A stretch of DNA of 64,000 bases from Lamellibrachia columna (Eukaryota > Annelida > Polychaeta > Sabellida > Siboglinidae): the NCBI GenBank assembly GCA_963662155.1, contig OY759272.1, positions 50,232,066 through 50,296,065 of the forward strand, written 5' to 3'. The notes below the pieces were generated by a model. The model did no database searches and was not told the DNA's origin. It saw only the letters and a program-made list of their open reading frames with translations. This document shows positions 1 through 14,800 of the stretch, one piece after another; positions within the stretch are counted from its first letter, which is position 1, and the number at the start of each line of letters is the position of its first letter. A program made the translations under genes and the position numbers.

Positions 1-124
1 TCTCTCTGATATCTGAGGGCGGGCTATAAGTAGATGAACATTGTTGGACTCTCGATAAGCCAATGGCTTCCTTGTCCACTTGCCATCTGGGCCTTTGGCT
101 TGGATGGCAAATCTTGTTAAATCT
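1..124 (+). mobile_element. LINE 3' end, CR1-like family (truncated by the window)
   Basis: The stretch matches, in the same order, the 3' end of the LINE at 55789-56426: GGGCGGGCTA, then TTGTTGGACTCTCGATAAGC, CTTCCTTGTCCACTTGCC and the tail CAAATCTTGTTAAATCT. The upstream reverse transcriptase lies outside the window. Confidence 0.8.
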
Positions 125-886
125 GAGATGGTCAGTAAACTCACTTTTTGTTTTCGCCCACGTATTGTTGACCTGTTTATTTTCCTTGCAGTGACTTGTG
201 AGCAAGACGCATGAACTAGAGTCGTCATCAGTGTAAGTCAGAAAATCTTTTAGGAAGTATTTAAATTGTAACCAATTCCAGTGTATTTGTATATGCATTT
301 ACATTTGAATCGATATGCATTTACATTTGAATCAATATACATTTAAATGCTTTCAAATGTATTTGGCCACATATCTGACAACTTTATCATTCACAATTAG
401 CACAAAATGACAGATGTGTTGAATTTAATTATAGTAGTATCTGCATATATAAACAATAAGATATTAAAGATAAAACTCATCCTTTATCTAAGAGGATAAA
501 TCTTTTTTTTTGTGCACAGTAGGTTGTCGATGATGCAATGATATATTTGCTACTCTTGACGTTTGTATGACGACAAACTATCCACTCAAATCTGAGACAC
601 CTAACTGTGCAGGCCTGGTCCATTGTGGGAGGCGCGGGGAGGGGGGTGGAGGGAGAGTAGTGAGTGTATTTAGCAACAGCTACACATGCACTGTTAATTC
701 ACAATCGGCCATCCTGTTTCAGTGACAAATGTGACGACTCGCTTGGATGCCTGTACTGATTGCATTGTCTACAATACGCATCAGGTTTGTTTCTTCAGTT
801 AACAAAATAACTACATGATGGCCTACGCATGATTGCAATATTAATTTTAAAGTTGATGTTGTTTATGGGGTTACGCTTGACCTGCG
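125..886. other. unique non-coding sequence
   Basis: AT-rich single-copy DNA. It holds two short copies of ATGCATTTACATTTGAATC near 292-335 and a G-rich run at 627-655. I see no gene, RNA or element here. Confidence 0.6.
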
Positions 887-1208
887 TGATTATGATGTAG
901 ACTAGAACAGTCACAGTTGTTCTTATCAATAATGATTATGATGTAGACTAGAACAGTCACAGTTGTTTATCAGTAATGATTATTATGTAGACTAGAACAG
1001 TCACAGTTGTTCTTATCAATAATGATTATGACGTAGACTAGAACAGTCAGTTGTTCTTATCAATAATGATTATGACGTAGACTAGAACAGTCACAGTTGT
1101 TCTTATCAATAATGATTATGACGTAGACTAGAACAGTCACAGTTGTTCTTATCAATAATGATTATGATGTAGACTAGAACAGTCACAGTTGTTCTTATCA
1201 ATAATGAA
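887..1208. repeat. 46-bp tandem repeat, 7 copies
   Basis: The unit contains GATGTAGACTAGAACAGTCA and TTGTTCTTATCAATAATGAT. Copies differ by a few substitutions and two small deletions. Confidence 0.95.
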
Positions 1209-1239
1209 TCTATAACAAACATTGCTATTTCAGTGTTTG

Positions 1240-1443
1240 GAAGTATGTCAGTGTAGGTACATGTGATCCCAACAGAAGTAGTTCTGGTCAGTCTGTGATG
1301 ATTCTACTCAGTGTAGATGGGAATCTCTCTGATGTTAAGTGAAGTATGTCAGTGTAGGTACATGTGATCCCAACAGAAGTAGTTCAGGTCAGTCTGTGAT
1401 GATTCTACTCAGTGTAGATGGGAATCTCTCTGATGTTAAGTGA
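1240..1443. repeat. 101-bp tandem duplication
   Basis: Two nearly identical copies start at GAAGTATGTCAGTGTAGG (1240 and 1341). They differ at TTCTGG/TTCAGG. Confidence 0.95.
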
Positions 1444-2639
1444 AGAGAAAAAGGAATCTGAGACTGATCTCATGGTAGGAGAAATAATTAGAAAAAAAAT
1501 TACCTTTCATAAAAGTATTTCGCATTCATTTGACTACTAACATAACATTTCTATTGCATCCCTTAATATATTAACTAAAGAAGATCAAATGGTGTGATCG
1601 TTGTTCATTAGACGTCTGTACCGGTCACCCCATCTTTGTGATGACCACAAGGCTAGGTGACGAAGCTTTGACCACCTAGTCTAGTTTTATACACTGGCCA
1701 GTACATCATGTGTGCGTCTTATTTGTCTTTGCAGGTACTGTGTTGACAAGACATGGCCGCGTTGACAATGAACACTTCTATTTTATGTATGTATGTATGT
1801 TGAGTTAATAAACTTATGAGTCCTACTTCTCATTGTTTCCATTTATTACAGCTTAACCCCTATAAAGTGAACATCTGGGATTGTTTAGAATTTAATTTAA
1901 CACAACACATGCCCAGGGGATTCAGGGGGTTGTCTGACATACTCTAGCTTGCCACAGATAAGTTGGGTCTGAAGGCTTGCTTTGGGAAATCAGGGACTGT
2001 ATTCTCAAAAAATTAACAAAATTCATAGTAGCTAAAGTTTTGGGGGTCACTCGTGGGGTATTTAATATCAAAGTAACCGGCCAAGGCTACTACTCTTGGC
2101 AGAGACGACAGTACTGCACAAAACTTCAGTTCGAGTCTTTCGAGAATACAAAGCCCGGGCATTGACAGTATACAACAATAGCTTGACAACAAAAGGGTTT
2201 TCTGAAAATGTAGTCACAGCGTGTTGCTGAGATGCGGAGGTGGCGTGTTGCTGAAGTGTGAACATTAAAATGATGACATGATGGTAGTTATCTGAATTCA
2301 GGTCGACTGCCCCTAAAGTTTACAATAATACAACCAAGTCAGCCAGGTAATAAAACTCGGCAACATTGGCACAAACAAAGTTTTATTGTTCTGACCTTTT
2401 CTTTACACATCAATAAATGTTACATTCCTAGAACCAATGTACAGTACATGATCAGAAAGCGAGACTCGCTCAACATAAGATCATTTATTGGTACAAACAA
2501 TTACCAGTTCTACTACACAGGATGAGCTGCAGTTGTCAGTTGACGACAGTTTATTTACAGTTCATTGTACAAAAGACATCAAATTAGATCTTTGCTGAAA
2601 GGAACTGTCTTCTATTAAGTTGCACATAACGAGAACACT
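1444..2639. other. unique non-coding sequence
   Basis: Single-copy DNA with a short TATG microsatellite at 1784-1800. The short open frames around 1977-2265 resemble no known protein. No element ends were recognised. Confidence 0.55.
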
Positions 2640-4062
2640 GCCTTGTGTTGGTATGTAACAGGAGTGGAGTCACTGAGCACTCACTGTCTTGTGTTGGTAT
2701 GTAACGGGAGTGGAGTCACCGAGCACTCACTGCCTTGTGTTGGTATGTAACGGGAGTGGAGTCACCGAGCACTCACTGCCTTGTGTTGTTATGTAACAGG
2801 AGTGGAGTCGCTGAGCACCCACTGGGCTGTTACTGTCTTGTGTTGGTACGTAACGGGAGTGGAGTCACTGAGCACTCACTGCCTTGTGTTGTTATGTAAC
2901 AGGAGTGGAGTCACTGAGCACCCACTGGGCTGTTACTGTCTTGTGTTGGTATGTAACGGGAGTGGAGTCACTGAGCACTCAGTGGGCTGTCACTGCCTTG
3001 TGTTGGTATGTAACGGGAGTGGAGTCACTGAGCACTCGGTGGACTGTCACTGTCTTGTGTTGGTATGTAACGGGAGTGGAGTCGCCGAGCACTCACTGGG
3101 CTGTCACTGTCTTGTGTTGGTATGTAACGGGAGTGGAGTCACTGAGCACTCAGTGGGCTGTCACTGCCTTGTGTTGGTATGTAACGGGAGTGGAGTCACT
3201 GAGCACCCACTGGGCTGTCACTGTCTTGTGTTGGTATGTAACGGGAGTGGAGTCACGGAGCACTCACTGGACTGTCACTGTCTTGTGTTGGTATGTAACG
3301 GGAGTGGAGTCACTGAGCACCCACTGGACTGTCACTGTCTTGTGTTGGTATGTAACGGGAGTGGAGTCGCCGAGCACTCAGTGGGCTGTCACTGTCTTGT
3401 GTTGGTATGTAACGGGAGTGGAGTCACTGAGCACTCACTGGGCTGTCACTGTCTTGTGTTGGTATGTAACGGGAGTGGAGTCACTGAGCACTCAGTGGGC
3501 TGTCACTGTCTTGTGTTGGTATGTAACGGGAGTGGAGTCACTGAGCACTCACTGCCTTGTGTTATGTAACAGGAGTGGAGTCACTGAGCACCCACTGGGC
3601 TGTCACTGTCTTGTGTTGGTATGTAACGGGAGTGGAGTCACTGAGCACTCAGTGGGCTGTTACTGTCTTATGTTGGTATGTAACGGGAGTGGAGTCACTG
3701 AGCACTCACTGCCTTGTGTTGTTATGTAACGGGAGTGGAGTCACTGAGCACCCACTGGGCTGTTACTGTCTTGTGTTGGTATGTAACGGGAGTGGAGTCA
3801 CTGAGCACTCAGTGGGCTGTTACTGTCTTGTGTTGGTATGTAACGGGAGTGGAGTCACTGAGCACCCACTGGGCTGTTACTGTCTTGTGTTGGTATGTAA
3901 CGGGAGTGGAGTCACTGAGCACTCACTGGGCTGTCACTGTCTTGTGTTGGTATGTAACGGGGGTGGAGTCACCGAGCACTCAGTGTGCTGTCACTGTCTT
4001 GTGTTGGTATGTAACGGGAGTGGAGTCACGGAGCACTCACTGGGCTGTCACTGTCTATAGGT
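2640..4062. repeat. 57-bp minisatellite, about 25 copies
   Basis: The unit contains TATGTAACGGGAGTGGAGTC and CACTGGGCTGTCACTGTCTT. Some copies lack about 12-13 bp (the GGGCTGTCACTGT part). Because 57 is a multiple of three, two frames stay open for 262 and 281 codons; these are repeat artefacts. Confidence 0.97.
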
Positions 4063-5027
4063 CAGTACCGTCTCATTCACAATGCCATCTTCGTAGTTAA
4101 GAATTCATTGTTGCCACGTCACATGTTTTAGCCATTAATAGTTTACACCAGTAATACCACTGACTTGAGTGTCCTGTGGAGCTCAATGCCAACAACCCTA
4201 ACCCTGTCCCTGTGTGTGCTCGTCCAACACCCAACACTACAGAATTATGTTCAGCCATTAGAAGCAATAGTTTTGAGACCATATTGTGTATTTCTACTCC
4301 AAACAGGTTGTCCATAATTAATGTGGGAGTTACTCCAAATTACAATTTTTTCCTTTAATATATTATATATTTAATAAACTGGAGGTAAATAAGAGACCAT
4401 TTCATTTAATGCCAAAAATATGACCACTGATATCAAAATAATGCATTCTTATAGGCTGGACTTAATGCTCTTGACATTAACATGTGAAGATGACCTGCCA
4501 AGTGAAGGTCATGTCACTGACCAGTGTCCCTGGTCCTGCAGGGCACTATTGGCTACTCTGTCCAGTCAACTGTTCACTAATATTAACTTCTACACATCAT
4601 GTATTGGGCATTGCTTGTGTCCATCTGTTTCAGTTAGACCAGAGTGTTTAATATTGCCAAGTCTCATTGTTTCAGGAGAACTGAGCATGTGTCAACGTTG
4701 AGTCAAGGTGACAAATACATATCCTATTGTCTCAGTCCCTTCTGGCTGCAACGTCCATCTTGGTCAATACAGCGAGATCTACACTAGGCTGTCATAGTAA
4801 CACGAATGACCTACTCAACATTGACAGGAAACATGTACGTCATAACAGAAATGTACAGACAAGCAGTGACATAGATAATTCTATTAAACATTACAACACT
4901 TGAATTGATGACAGCCTCCACAAGGGATGTGCTTTGAGTATCTCGACAAACTACAGCGTTACTGAATACAGACAGTAAGACCTCGCCAGTGACACTGTTA
5001 GAGAACATCACAGAAACCAGCAGTGTT
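4063..5027. other. unique non-coding sequence
   Basis: Single-copy DNA with an AT-rich patch at 4355-4380. I found no coding or element signal. Confidence 0.55.
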
Positions 5028-5195
5028 TGTCTATATTGTCACATGACTGAGCCTCTGAAGCACCTACAGTCACCATCCTGCTCCTATAGACACCAACGTC
5101 TACCCAACCAATGTCTATATTGTCACATGACTGAGCCTCTGAAGCACCTACAGTCACCATCCTGCTCCTATAGACACCAACGTCTACCCAACCAA
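5028..5195. repeat. 84-bp tandem duplication
   Basis: Two essentially identical copies start at TGTCTATATTGTCACATGAC. They are followed at 5222-5289 by three copies of a 22-bp unit with GGTTGCTGTACATGACTGT. Confidence 0.95.
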
Positions 5196-5404
5196 TGTCT
5201 ATTGTTTGATGCAAATATATATCTTGCATGACTGTCGGTTGCTGTACATGACTGTTGGTTGCTGTACATGACTGTCGGATGCTGTACATCAGGTAATGCT
5301 ACTTGTGACACTCAGACATGTATGTTACAGACATGCTGGTGTGTATTTGGCTCACGTCCCACGTCCTGCATATAATATTATGTACAATGTAATAGGCTCC
5401 ACAT

Positions 5405-5640
5405 TTTCACACTTGAATATCAACTTGTGAACCAATGCCAGAGTCCGAGTTGTGATAGGTCATACACAATCAACTTGTGAACCAATGCCAGAGTCTTGAG
5501 TCGTGACAGGTCATACAAGTCACAATCAACTTGTGAACCAATGCCAGAGTCTGAGTTATGATAGGTCATACAAGTCACAATCAACTTGTGAACCAATGCC
5601 AGAGTTTGAGTCTTGATAGGTCATACAAGTCACACTCCCT
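5405..5640. repeat. about 56-bp tandem repeat, 4 copies
   Basis: The unit contains CAACTTGTGAACCAATGCCA and GATAGGTCATACAAGTCA. Confidence 0.93.
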
Positions 5641-5999
5641 GTCAAAACCACATACATCATTTATCACACATCGACATGATACACCTATGAATACAATAAA
5701 TTAATTATTTAAATAACTACAACTACACAACTTGTACCCTGATACAGGCCTCGGTGACAGTGGCATGTCACCAAGAGTATTACTCATAATTACAAATGTC
5801 AACACGCTGCATGCATTGCAGTAACTCTTCATCGTAAATAATTAACTTAACACCCATTTATTTTAATTACTGTGCCAAGTGTTTTATTCATTTGCAACAA
5901 GTAATAATAAGTAGTTATAAAACGTCTTCATAGGAGAGATAGAGATCAAAATTAAACATGATGTAGCATTTTTTATTTATTTTGAACAACCCAATCTAC
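5641..5999. other. unique AT-rich sequence
   Basis: No gene or element is seen. It includes TTTATTTATT near 5975, a second possible minus-strand poly(A) motif. Confidence 0.5.
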
Positions 6000-6478
6000 A
6001 AGTCATAACTGGCAAAGAACAGTTGCGCACTTGCACCATGAAAGGGGTTGCTATGATACTGAGCTACAATCTTACATGAGTCATAACTGGCAGAGAACAC
6101 TTGCACCATGAAAGGGGTTGCTATGATACTGAGCTACAATCTTACATGAGTCATAACTGACACAGAACACTTGCACCATGAAAGGGGTTGCTATGATACT
6201 GAGCTACAATCTTACATGAGTCATAACTGGCAGAGAACACTTGCACCATGAAAGGGGTTGCTATGATACTGAGCTACAATCTTATGAGTCATAACTGGCA
6301 GAGAACACTTGCACCATGAAAGGGGTTGCTATGATACTGAGCTACAATCTTACATAAGTCATAACTGACACAGAACACTTGCACCATGAAAGGGGTTGCT
6401 ATGATACTGAGCTACAATCTTACATGAGTCATAACTGGCAAAGAACACTTGCACCATGAAAGGGGTTGCTATGATACT
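6000..6478. repeat. 70-bp tandem repeat, 7 copies
   Basis: The unit contains ACTTGCACCATGAAAGGGGT and GATACTGAGCTACAATCTTA. It is very uniform apart from small deletions. Confidence 0.96.
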
Positions 6479-6689
6479 GCTGCTTGTCTTGTTTATCAAT
6501 GTGCTTTCACCTGATCCGATCACCCCGTGATGTGTACAACTGTTTGTTGTTGAGCCCCAAACACAGCAACTACTGCTGCACCAAGACGTACACAACAGTC
6601 AAGTTACAGAATTCACCACAGATGTTAAATGCATGTAAAAGATCCTCCTCAATTAGATTTTTTTACTTGTCTCGGGAATAATTGAACCT

Positions 6690-7032
6690 ATCTAGTATCC
6701 ACTATGACATGCTAGCTCTAGTATTCACTATGACATGCTAGCTCTAGTATCCACTATGATATGCTAGCTTGTTTGTACAAATTTTTTATATAGGTTTGGT
6801 GAAATCATCAATAACTTTTGATCATATCTGGTAAAAATTAAGCCAAAAACAGCAAAAGTTGTCCATATTTTTGCAAGTTGCCTGGTCAATCAAAGTAAAT
6901 TCTTGATGGTTTTATCAAAACAACTATGAATATTACTTAAACTATTTAGACACTACAAATGTGAACACTTAAACTATCCAGACACTACAAATGTGAACAT
7001 TTAAACTATTCAGACACTACAAATGTGAACAC
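6690..7032. repeat. two short tandem triplications in AT-rich DNA
   Basis: A 27-28-bp unit with CACTATGACATGCTAGCTCT (6690-6770) and a 33-bp unit with CAGACACTACAAATGTGAAC (6940-7032), three copies each. The sequence between them is unique. Confidence 0.85.
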
Positions 7033-7124
7033 CACCGAACATAAGATTGAGGTTGACGCTTGAAATACATTTTAAAGACGGTATTTATATTTGAAGATTT
7101 TCAACCACATGTATCGAGTGGAAG

Positions 7125-7130
7125 TTTATT
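7125..7130 (-). promoter_or_regulatory. candidate poly(A) signal of the RGS gene
   Basis: TTTATT on the plus strand reads AATAAA on the gene strand, about 1.6 kb below the stop codon. It is the first perfect AATAAA I noticed downstream of the RGS stop. No transcript evidence is available, and others follow further on (for example near 5975). Confidence 0.3.
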
Positions 7131-8732
<1,602 letters not shown>

Positions 8733-8921
8733 TCAGGGGGGGCTGAAGTTGGCCCGTTGTGCACCAAGAAGGTCCTGGTAGATGTCTGAGTGCAGAAAGC
8801 GGCGATACGAGTCCTTCTCCATCAGAGCCTGGATGCGTCTCTGCGCACCTTCAAATGTCTGTCGGCATGGCGATGATATGTTCTTTATTGTCAACATGCG
8901 GGTCTTTGAGTCAAGGTTGAT
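8733..8921 (-). CDS. RGS3: RGS3-like protein, terminal exon with the end of the RGS domain and the stop codon
   Basis: Terminal exon of 189 nt. The acceptor CGGTTTGCAG precedes ATCAACCTTGAC, and a TGA stop lies at 8735-8733. It encodes residues 379-440. Visible RGS motifs are INLDSKTR, with the Asn that contacts the G-alpha switch (Asn128 in RGS4), then FEGAQRRI, and [20 protein letters not shown], with Asp415, Ser416 and Arg419 matching the RGS4 contact residues. The tail after the domain is only about 10 residues ([10 protein letters not shown]). This is typical of R4 proteins, which end shortly after the domain. The intron position just before I/V-NLDS, in phase 0, agrees with the R4 gene structure as I know it. 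All key G-alpha contact positions that I can map are conserved. Confidence 0.96.
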   Translation of the reverse strand: MNLDSKTRMLTIKNISSPCRQTFEGAQRRIQALMEKDSYRRFLHSDIYQDLLGAQRANFSPP

Positions 8922-9034
8922 CTGCAAACCGAAAAACCTTTTAAGTAAATAATTACAAATCAAGTAAGTAAATAATTACAAATCAAAGCGCTTCACACTA
9001 AGTTCAGCTAATATTAAAAATCATAAATATTCAA

Positions 9035-9366
9035 CACGAGTGTTCACAGTTGTAGCACCAACATGAGTGTTCACAGTTGTGGCATGAATATGAGTGTTCA
9101 TAGTTGTGGCATGAAAATGAGTGTTCATAGTTGTGGAATGAACATGAGTGTTCACAGCTGTGGCATGAACATGAGTGTTCACAGTTGTGACATGAACATG
9201 AGTGGTCATAGATGTGGCATGAACATGAGTGGTCATAGTTGTGGCATGAACATGAGTGTTCACAGTTGTGACACGAACATGAGTGTTCACAATTGTGGCA
9301 CGAACATGAGTGTTCACAGTTGTGGCATGAACATGAGTGTTCACAGTTGTGGCATGAACATGAGTG
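9035..9366. repeat. 27-bp minisatellite, about 12 copies
   Basis: The unit contains CATGAACATGAGTGTTCACA. The same family recurs at 11494-11730 and, with ACCACG in place of AACATG, at 18225-18500. Confidence 0.96.
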
Positions 9367-9925
9367 TCACTATAGATGTCACTATCACTACAGTAATATA
9401 TGTATGTATACATATAGATGTCACTATCACTACAGTAATATATGTATGTATACATATAGATGTCACTATCACTACAGTAATATATGTATGTATACATATA
9501 GATGTCACTATCACTACAGTAATATATGTATGTATACATATAGATGTCACTATCACTACAGATGTCACTATCACTACAGTAATATATGTATGTATACATA
9601 TAGATGTCACTATCACTATAGATGTCACTATCACTACAGTAATATATGTATGTATACATATAGATGTCACTATCACTACAGTAATATATGTATGTATACA
9701 TATAGATGTCACTGTCACTACAGTAATATATGTATGTATACATATAGATGTCACTATCACTACAGTAATATATGTATGTATACATATAGATGTCACTATC
9801 ACTACAGTAATATATGTATGTATACACATAGATGTCACTATCACTACAGTAATATATGTATGTATACATATAGATGTCACTATCACTATAGATGTCACTA
9901 TCACTAAAGTAATAAATGTATGTAT
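9367..9925. repeat. 42-bp minisatellite, about 12 copies
   Basis: The unit contains ATGTCACTATCACTACAGTA and the near-palindrome ATGTATGTATACATA. Forty-two is a multiple of three, so several long open frames appear on both strands (up to 306 codons); none is a gene. Confidence 0.96.
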
Positions 9926-10049
9926 ACAGCTGTATATACATACGTAATCAAGCGCAATATAAATATACAGTTATATCTGGTTTATCCGATCTTCGATAAT
10001 CCGTTTTCTTCAGTAATCCATGTTTTTTGAGTAAGATGTGGGGACCAAG

Positions 10050-10869
10050 GTGTGGGGATTAACAATCTTTCAAAGATTATTTGAAAAACCAAAGTTTGTA
10101 TACAGTACTTTCAAATTTAAGCCAATAGACAAAAGTAAAACTATCAGCATGATTGATAATTTACATCCAAAGTGTAGCTGTGAAAAAAATGATCTATCAA
10201 CAAAAGATTTAAGCTTATAAAACTTAAATTAGTGAAGCCGTCTCACTAATTATTAATCAATCACCAGCTACTGGTGTATTTCCCAACAAACTAAAAATCG
10301 CTAAAATGATACCACTTTTTGAAAAAGGTGATGGTTCCTTATTTGATAATTATCATCCAATTTCTATTTTACTGGCCATTTAAAAAATGTTTGAAAGAAT
10401 TATGTTTAACCAAATGCACAAACACTTTCATTCCAATAACTTATACTATGATAATCAATACGGGTTTAGATTTTATACTATGATAATCAATACGGGTTTA
10501 GATTTATCGAAAGCGTTTGACACCATTGATCACAACATATTGTTACATAAATTAAATTACTATGGTATAAATGGTGCTGCACTTGATCTCTGTAAGAACT
10601 ACCTAGATACAATCGCAAACAAAATGTAAAAGTTGGAGATTTTAAATCGGATGAAGCAGCGATAACTACTGGTGTTCCACAAGGGTCTATTTTAGGACCA
10701 CTCCTATTTATTATATATATATATATATTAATGACACAGCACTTTCTAGTGAACTCTTTAAATTCATAATATATACTGACAACGCCAACTTATCCAGTAC
10801 ATTGAATAAATTTCAATCTTTGGATGGCCAAAGTCAAAATATAAACATGCCTCAAAAGAAAATTTAATT

Positions 10870-10870
<1 letters not shown>
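10050..10870 (+). mobile_element. dead LINE reverse transcriptase, in the intron and antisense to the RGS gene
   Basis: Reverse-transcriptase motifs appear in order: PLFEKGDGSLFDNYHPIS (about 10308-10365), [19 protein letters not shown] with [24 protein letters not shown] (about 10500-10560), [15 protein letters not shown] (about 10660-10710) and YTDNANL where YADD is expected (about 10770). Stops and frameshifts interrupt the frame. The stretch between YGFR and DLSKAF is missing and a 30-bp segment is duplicated there. The IYIND coding part is expanded by an AT microsatellite. It differs from the CR1-like family elsewhere in this window and looks like a jockey/CR1-group relative. Both 5' and 3' ends are unclear. 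Confidence 0.85.

Positions 10871-10928
<58 letters not shown>
10871..10928. repeat. AT-dinucleotide microsatellite
   Basis: Two (AT)n runs separated by one GTATAT interruption. Confidence 0.97.
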
Positions 10929-10932
<4 letters not shown>

Positions 10933-11493
10933 CAACTTGATGAACATTTTCACTAATATGTGCCATGACTGTTTGACAATCTTGTTGACAAAGTAATGTT
11001 AGGAGAAAACCCATGTGCTGTGACTGTATCAAAGTATTCATGTATTATGTTTTTCTTTTATTTTCAATAAGTCAATATTAAAATCTTGTGCGGGAGAACC
11101 TCGACCACCCATCAAGGGAGCGCTTGTTCCAGACTTTAATCGGATAAGTTTCTTATTATAAAAAACATGTGCCACATATAACTACAATCAAACACATTCT
11201 TCAAAGTGAATAGCAATGTTTAATTGTTATCAACTCTGTAAGGCCTTAAAACACCCTCCTCAATATTTAGTGTAGCCTACAATCGCCAGGTGTCAGCACT
11301 AAGTAGCCTGTGTGTAATTTTGGGACTTGAGGCATGATTATGTAAGTAATGTAATGTTATGCTAAGTGATATCTAGTCAACAAGGACCTTTTACAATATG
11401 GCGTATGTCAGGTGGGTCCATACAGGATTAAGGGGACACTCATATGTTGATAATCTTGTAGTCAGAGTCAACATTTACATTTTCTAGTTGTTT
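10929..11493. other. unique intronic sequence
   Basis: No coding, RNA or element signal was seen. Confidence 0.5.
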
Positions 11494-11805
11494 GTGGAAT
11501 GAACATGAGTGTTCACAGCTGTGGCATGAACATGAGTGTTCACAGTTGTGACATGAACATGAGTGGTCATAGATGTGGCATGAACATGAGTGGTCATAGT
11601 TGTGGCATGAACATGAGTGTTCACAGTTGTGACACGAACATGAGTGTTCACAATTGTGGCACGAACATGAGTGTTCACAGTTGTGGCATGAACATGAGTG
11701 TTCACAGTTGTGGCATGAACATGAGTGTCACTATAGATGTCACTATCACTACAGTAATATATGTATGTATACATATAGATGTCACTATCACTATAGATGT
11801 GTATA
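11494..11805. repeat. duplicate of the 27-bp/42-bp array junction
   Basis: It follows the copy order and the variants of 9133-9380 (including GGAATGAACATG, TGACACGAACATG and CACAATTGTGGCACG) and then has only one full 42-bp unit. It is a dispersed copy of the array about 2.36 kb away, with the 42-bp part collapsed. Confidence 0.93.
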
Positions 11806-14800
11806 GATGTTTATTTACTTATCCTTGTATGCTCTGGTTGGTGCATACAGGTGTATAAGGTCTCTAAGTTGTAATGTTTACTTACTTATCCTTGTATGCT
11901 CTGGTTGGTGCATACAGGTGTATAAGGTCTCTAAGTTGTAATGTTTATTTACTTATCCTTGTATGCTCTGGTTGGTGCGTACAGGTGTATAAGGTCTCTA
12001 AGTTGTAATGTTTACTTACTTATCCTTGTATGCTCTGGTTGGTGCATACAGGTGTATAAGGTCTCCAAGTTGTAATGTTTATTTACTTATCCTTGTATGC
12101 TCTGGTTGGTGCGTACAGGTGTATAAGGTCACTAAGTTGTAATGGTTACTTACTTATCCTTGTATGCTCTGGTTGGTGCATACAGGTGTATAAGGTCTCT
12201 AAGTTGTAATGTTTATTTACTTATCCTTGTAAGCTCTGGTTGGTGCGTACAGGTGTATAAGGTCTCTAAGTTGTAATGTTTACTTACTTATCCTTGTATG
12301 CTCTGGTTGGTGCGTACAGGTGTATAAGGTCATTAAGTTGTAATGTTTACTTACTTATCCTTGTATGCTCTGGTTGGTGCGTACAGGTGTATAAGGTCTT
12401 TAGTTGTAATGTTTACTTACTTATCCTTGTATGCTCTGGTTGGTGCGTACAGGTGTATAAGGTCATTAAGTTGTAATGTTTACTTACTTATCCTTGTATG
12501 CTCTGGTTGGTGCATACAGGTGTATAAGGTCTTTAGTTGTAATGTTTACTTACTTATCCTTGTATGCTCTGGTTGGTGCGTACAGGTGTATAAGGTAATT
12601 AAGTTGTAATGGTTAGTTACTTATCCTTGTATGCTCTGGTTGGTGCGTACAGGTGTATAAGGTAATTAAGTTGTAATGTTTACTTACTTATCCTTGCATG
12701 CTCTGGTTGGTGCGTACAGGTGTATAAGGTCACTAAGTTGTAATGTTTACTTACTTATCCTTGTATGCTCTGGTTGGTGCGTACAGGTGTATAAGGTCTC
12801 TAAGTTGTAATGTTTACTTACTTATCCTTGTATGCTCTGGTTGGTGCGTACAGGTGTATAAGATCTCTAAGTTGTAATGTTTACTTACTTATCCTTGTAT
12901 GCTCTGGTTGGTGCATACAGGTGTATAAGGTAATTAAGTTGTAATGGTTACTTACTTATCCTTGTATGCTCTGGTTGGTGCGTACAGGTGTATAAGGTCT
13001 CTAAGTTGTAATGTTTACTTACTTATCCTTGTATGCTCTGGTTGGTGCGTACAGGTGTATAAGGTCACTAAGTTGTAATGGTTACTTACTTATCCTTGTA
13101 TGCTCTGGTTGGTGCATACAGGTGTATAAGGTCACTAAGTTGTAATGTTTACTTACTTATCCTTGTATGCTCTGGTTGGTGCATACAGGTGTATAAGGTT
13201 ACTAAGTTGTAATGGTTACTTACTTATCCTTGTATGCTCTGGTTGGTGCATACAGGTGTATAAGGTAATTAAGTTGTAATGGTTACTTACTTATCCTTGT
13301 ATGCTCTGGTTGGTGCATACAGGTGTATAAGGTAATTAAGTTGTAATGGTTACTTACTTATCCTTGTATGCTCTGGTTGGTGCATACAGGTGTATAAGGT
13401 CTTTAGTTGTAATGTTTACTTACTTATCCTTGTATGCTCTGGTTGGTGCATACAGGTGTATAAGGTCACTAAGTTGTAATGTTTACTTACTTATCCTTGT
13501 ATGCTCTGGTTGGTGCATACAGGTGTATAAGGTCACTAAGTTGTAATGTTTACTTACTTATCCTTGTATGCTCTGGTTGGTGCGTACAGGTGTATAAGGT
13601 AATTAAGTTGTAATGGTTACTTACTTATCCTTGTATGCTCTGGTTGGTGCATACAGGTGTATAAGGTCACTAAGTTGTAATGTTTACTTACTTATCCTTG
13701 TATGCTCTGGTTGGTGCGTACAGGTGTATAAGGTCACTAAGTTGTAATGTTTACTTACTTATCCTTGTATGCTCTGGTTGGTGCATACAGGTGTATAAGG
13801 TCACTAAGTTGTAATGTTTACTTACTTATCCTTGTATGCTCTGGTTTGTGCATACAGGTGTATAAGGTCACTAAGTTGTAATGTTTACTTACTTATCCTT
13901 GTATGCTCTGGTTGGTGCATACAGGTGTATAAGGTAATTAAGTTGTAATGTTTACTTACTTATCCTTGTATGCTCTGGTTGGTGCGTACAGGTGTATAAG
14001 GTAATTAAGTTGTAATGTTTACTTACTTATCCTTGTATGCTCTGGTTGGTGCATACAGGTGTATAAGGTCACTAAGTTGTAATGTTTACTTACTTATCCT
14101 TGTATGCTCTGGTTGGTGCGTACAGGTGTATAAGGTCTCTAAGTTGTAATGTTTACTTACTTATCCTTGTATGCTCTGGTTGGTGCGTACAGGTGTATAA
14201 GGTCACTAAGTTGTAATGTTTACTTACTTATCCTTGTATGCTCTGGTTGGTGCATACAGGTGTATAAGGTCACTAAGTTGTAATGTTTACTTACTTATCC
14301 TTGTATGCTCTGGTTGGTGCGTACAGGTGTATAAGGTAATTAAGTTGTAATGGTTACTTACTTATCCTTGTATGCTCTGGTTGGTGCATACAGGTGTATA
14401 AGGTCACTAAGTTGTAATGTTTACTTACTTATCCTTGTATGCTCTGGTTGGTGCGTACAGGTGTATAAGGTCACTAAGTTGTAATGTTTACTTACTTATC
14501 CTTGTATGCTCTGGTTGGTGCATACAGGTGTATAAGGTCACTAAGTTGTAATGTTTACTTACTTATCCTTGTATGCTCTGGTTGGTGCATACAGGTGTAT
14601 AAGGTCACTAAGTTGTAATGTTTACTTACTTATCCTTGTATGCTCTGGTTGGTGCATACAGGTGTATAAGGTAATTAAGTTGTAATGTTTACTTACTTAT
14701 CCTTGTATGCTCTGGTTGGTGCGTACAGGTGTATAAGGTAATTAAGTTGTAATGTTTACTTACTTATCCTTGTATGCTCTGGTTGGTGCATACAGGTGTA

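Noticed and set aside
2781..4100. Long repeat-coded proteins (262 and 281 codons) in the 57-bp array
   Set aside because: Two overlapping frames are open at once and no start, splice or family signal is present; an artefact of a three-base-phased repeat.
9021..9947. Open frames of 187-306 codons on both strands in the 27/42-bp arrays
   Set aside because: Both strands and several frames are open at once, as expected for units of 27 and 42 bp.
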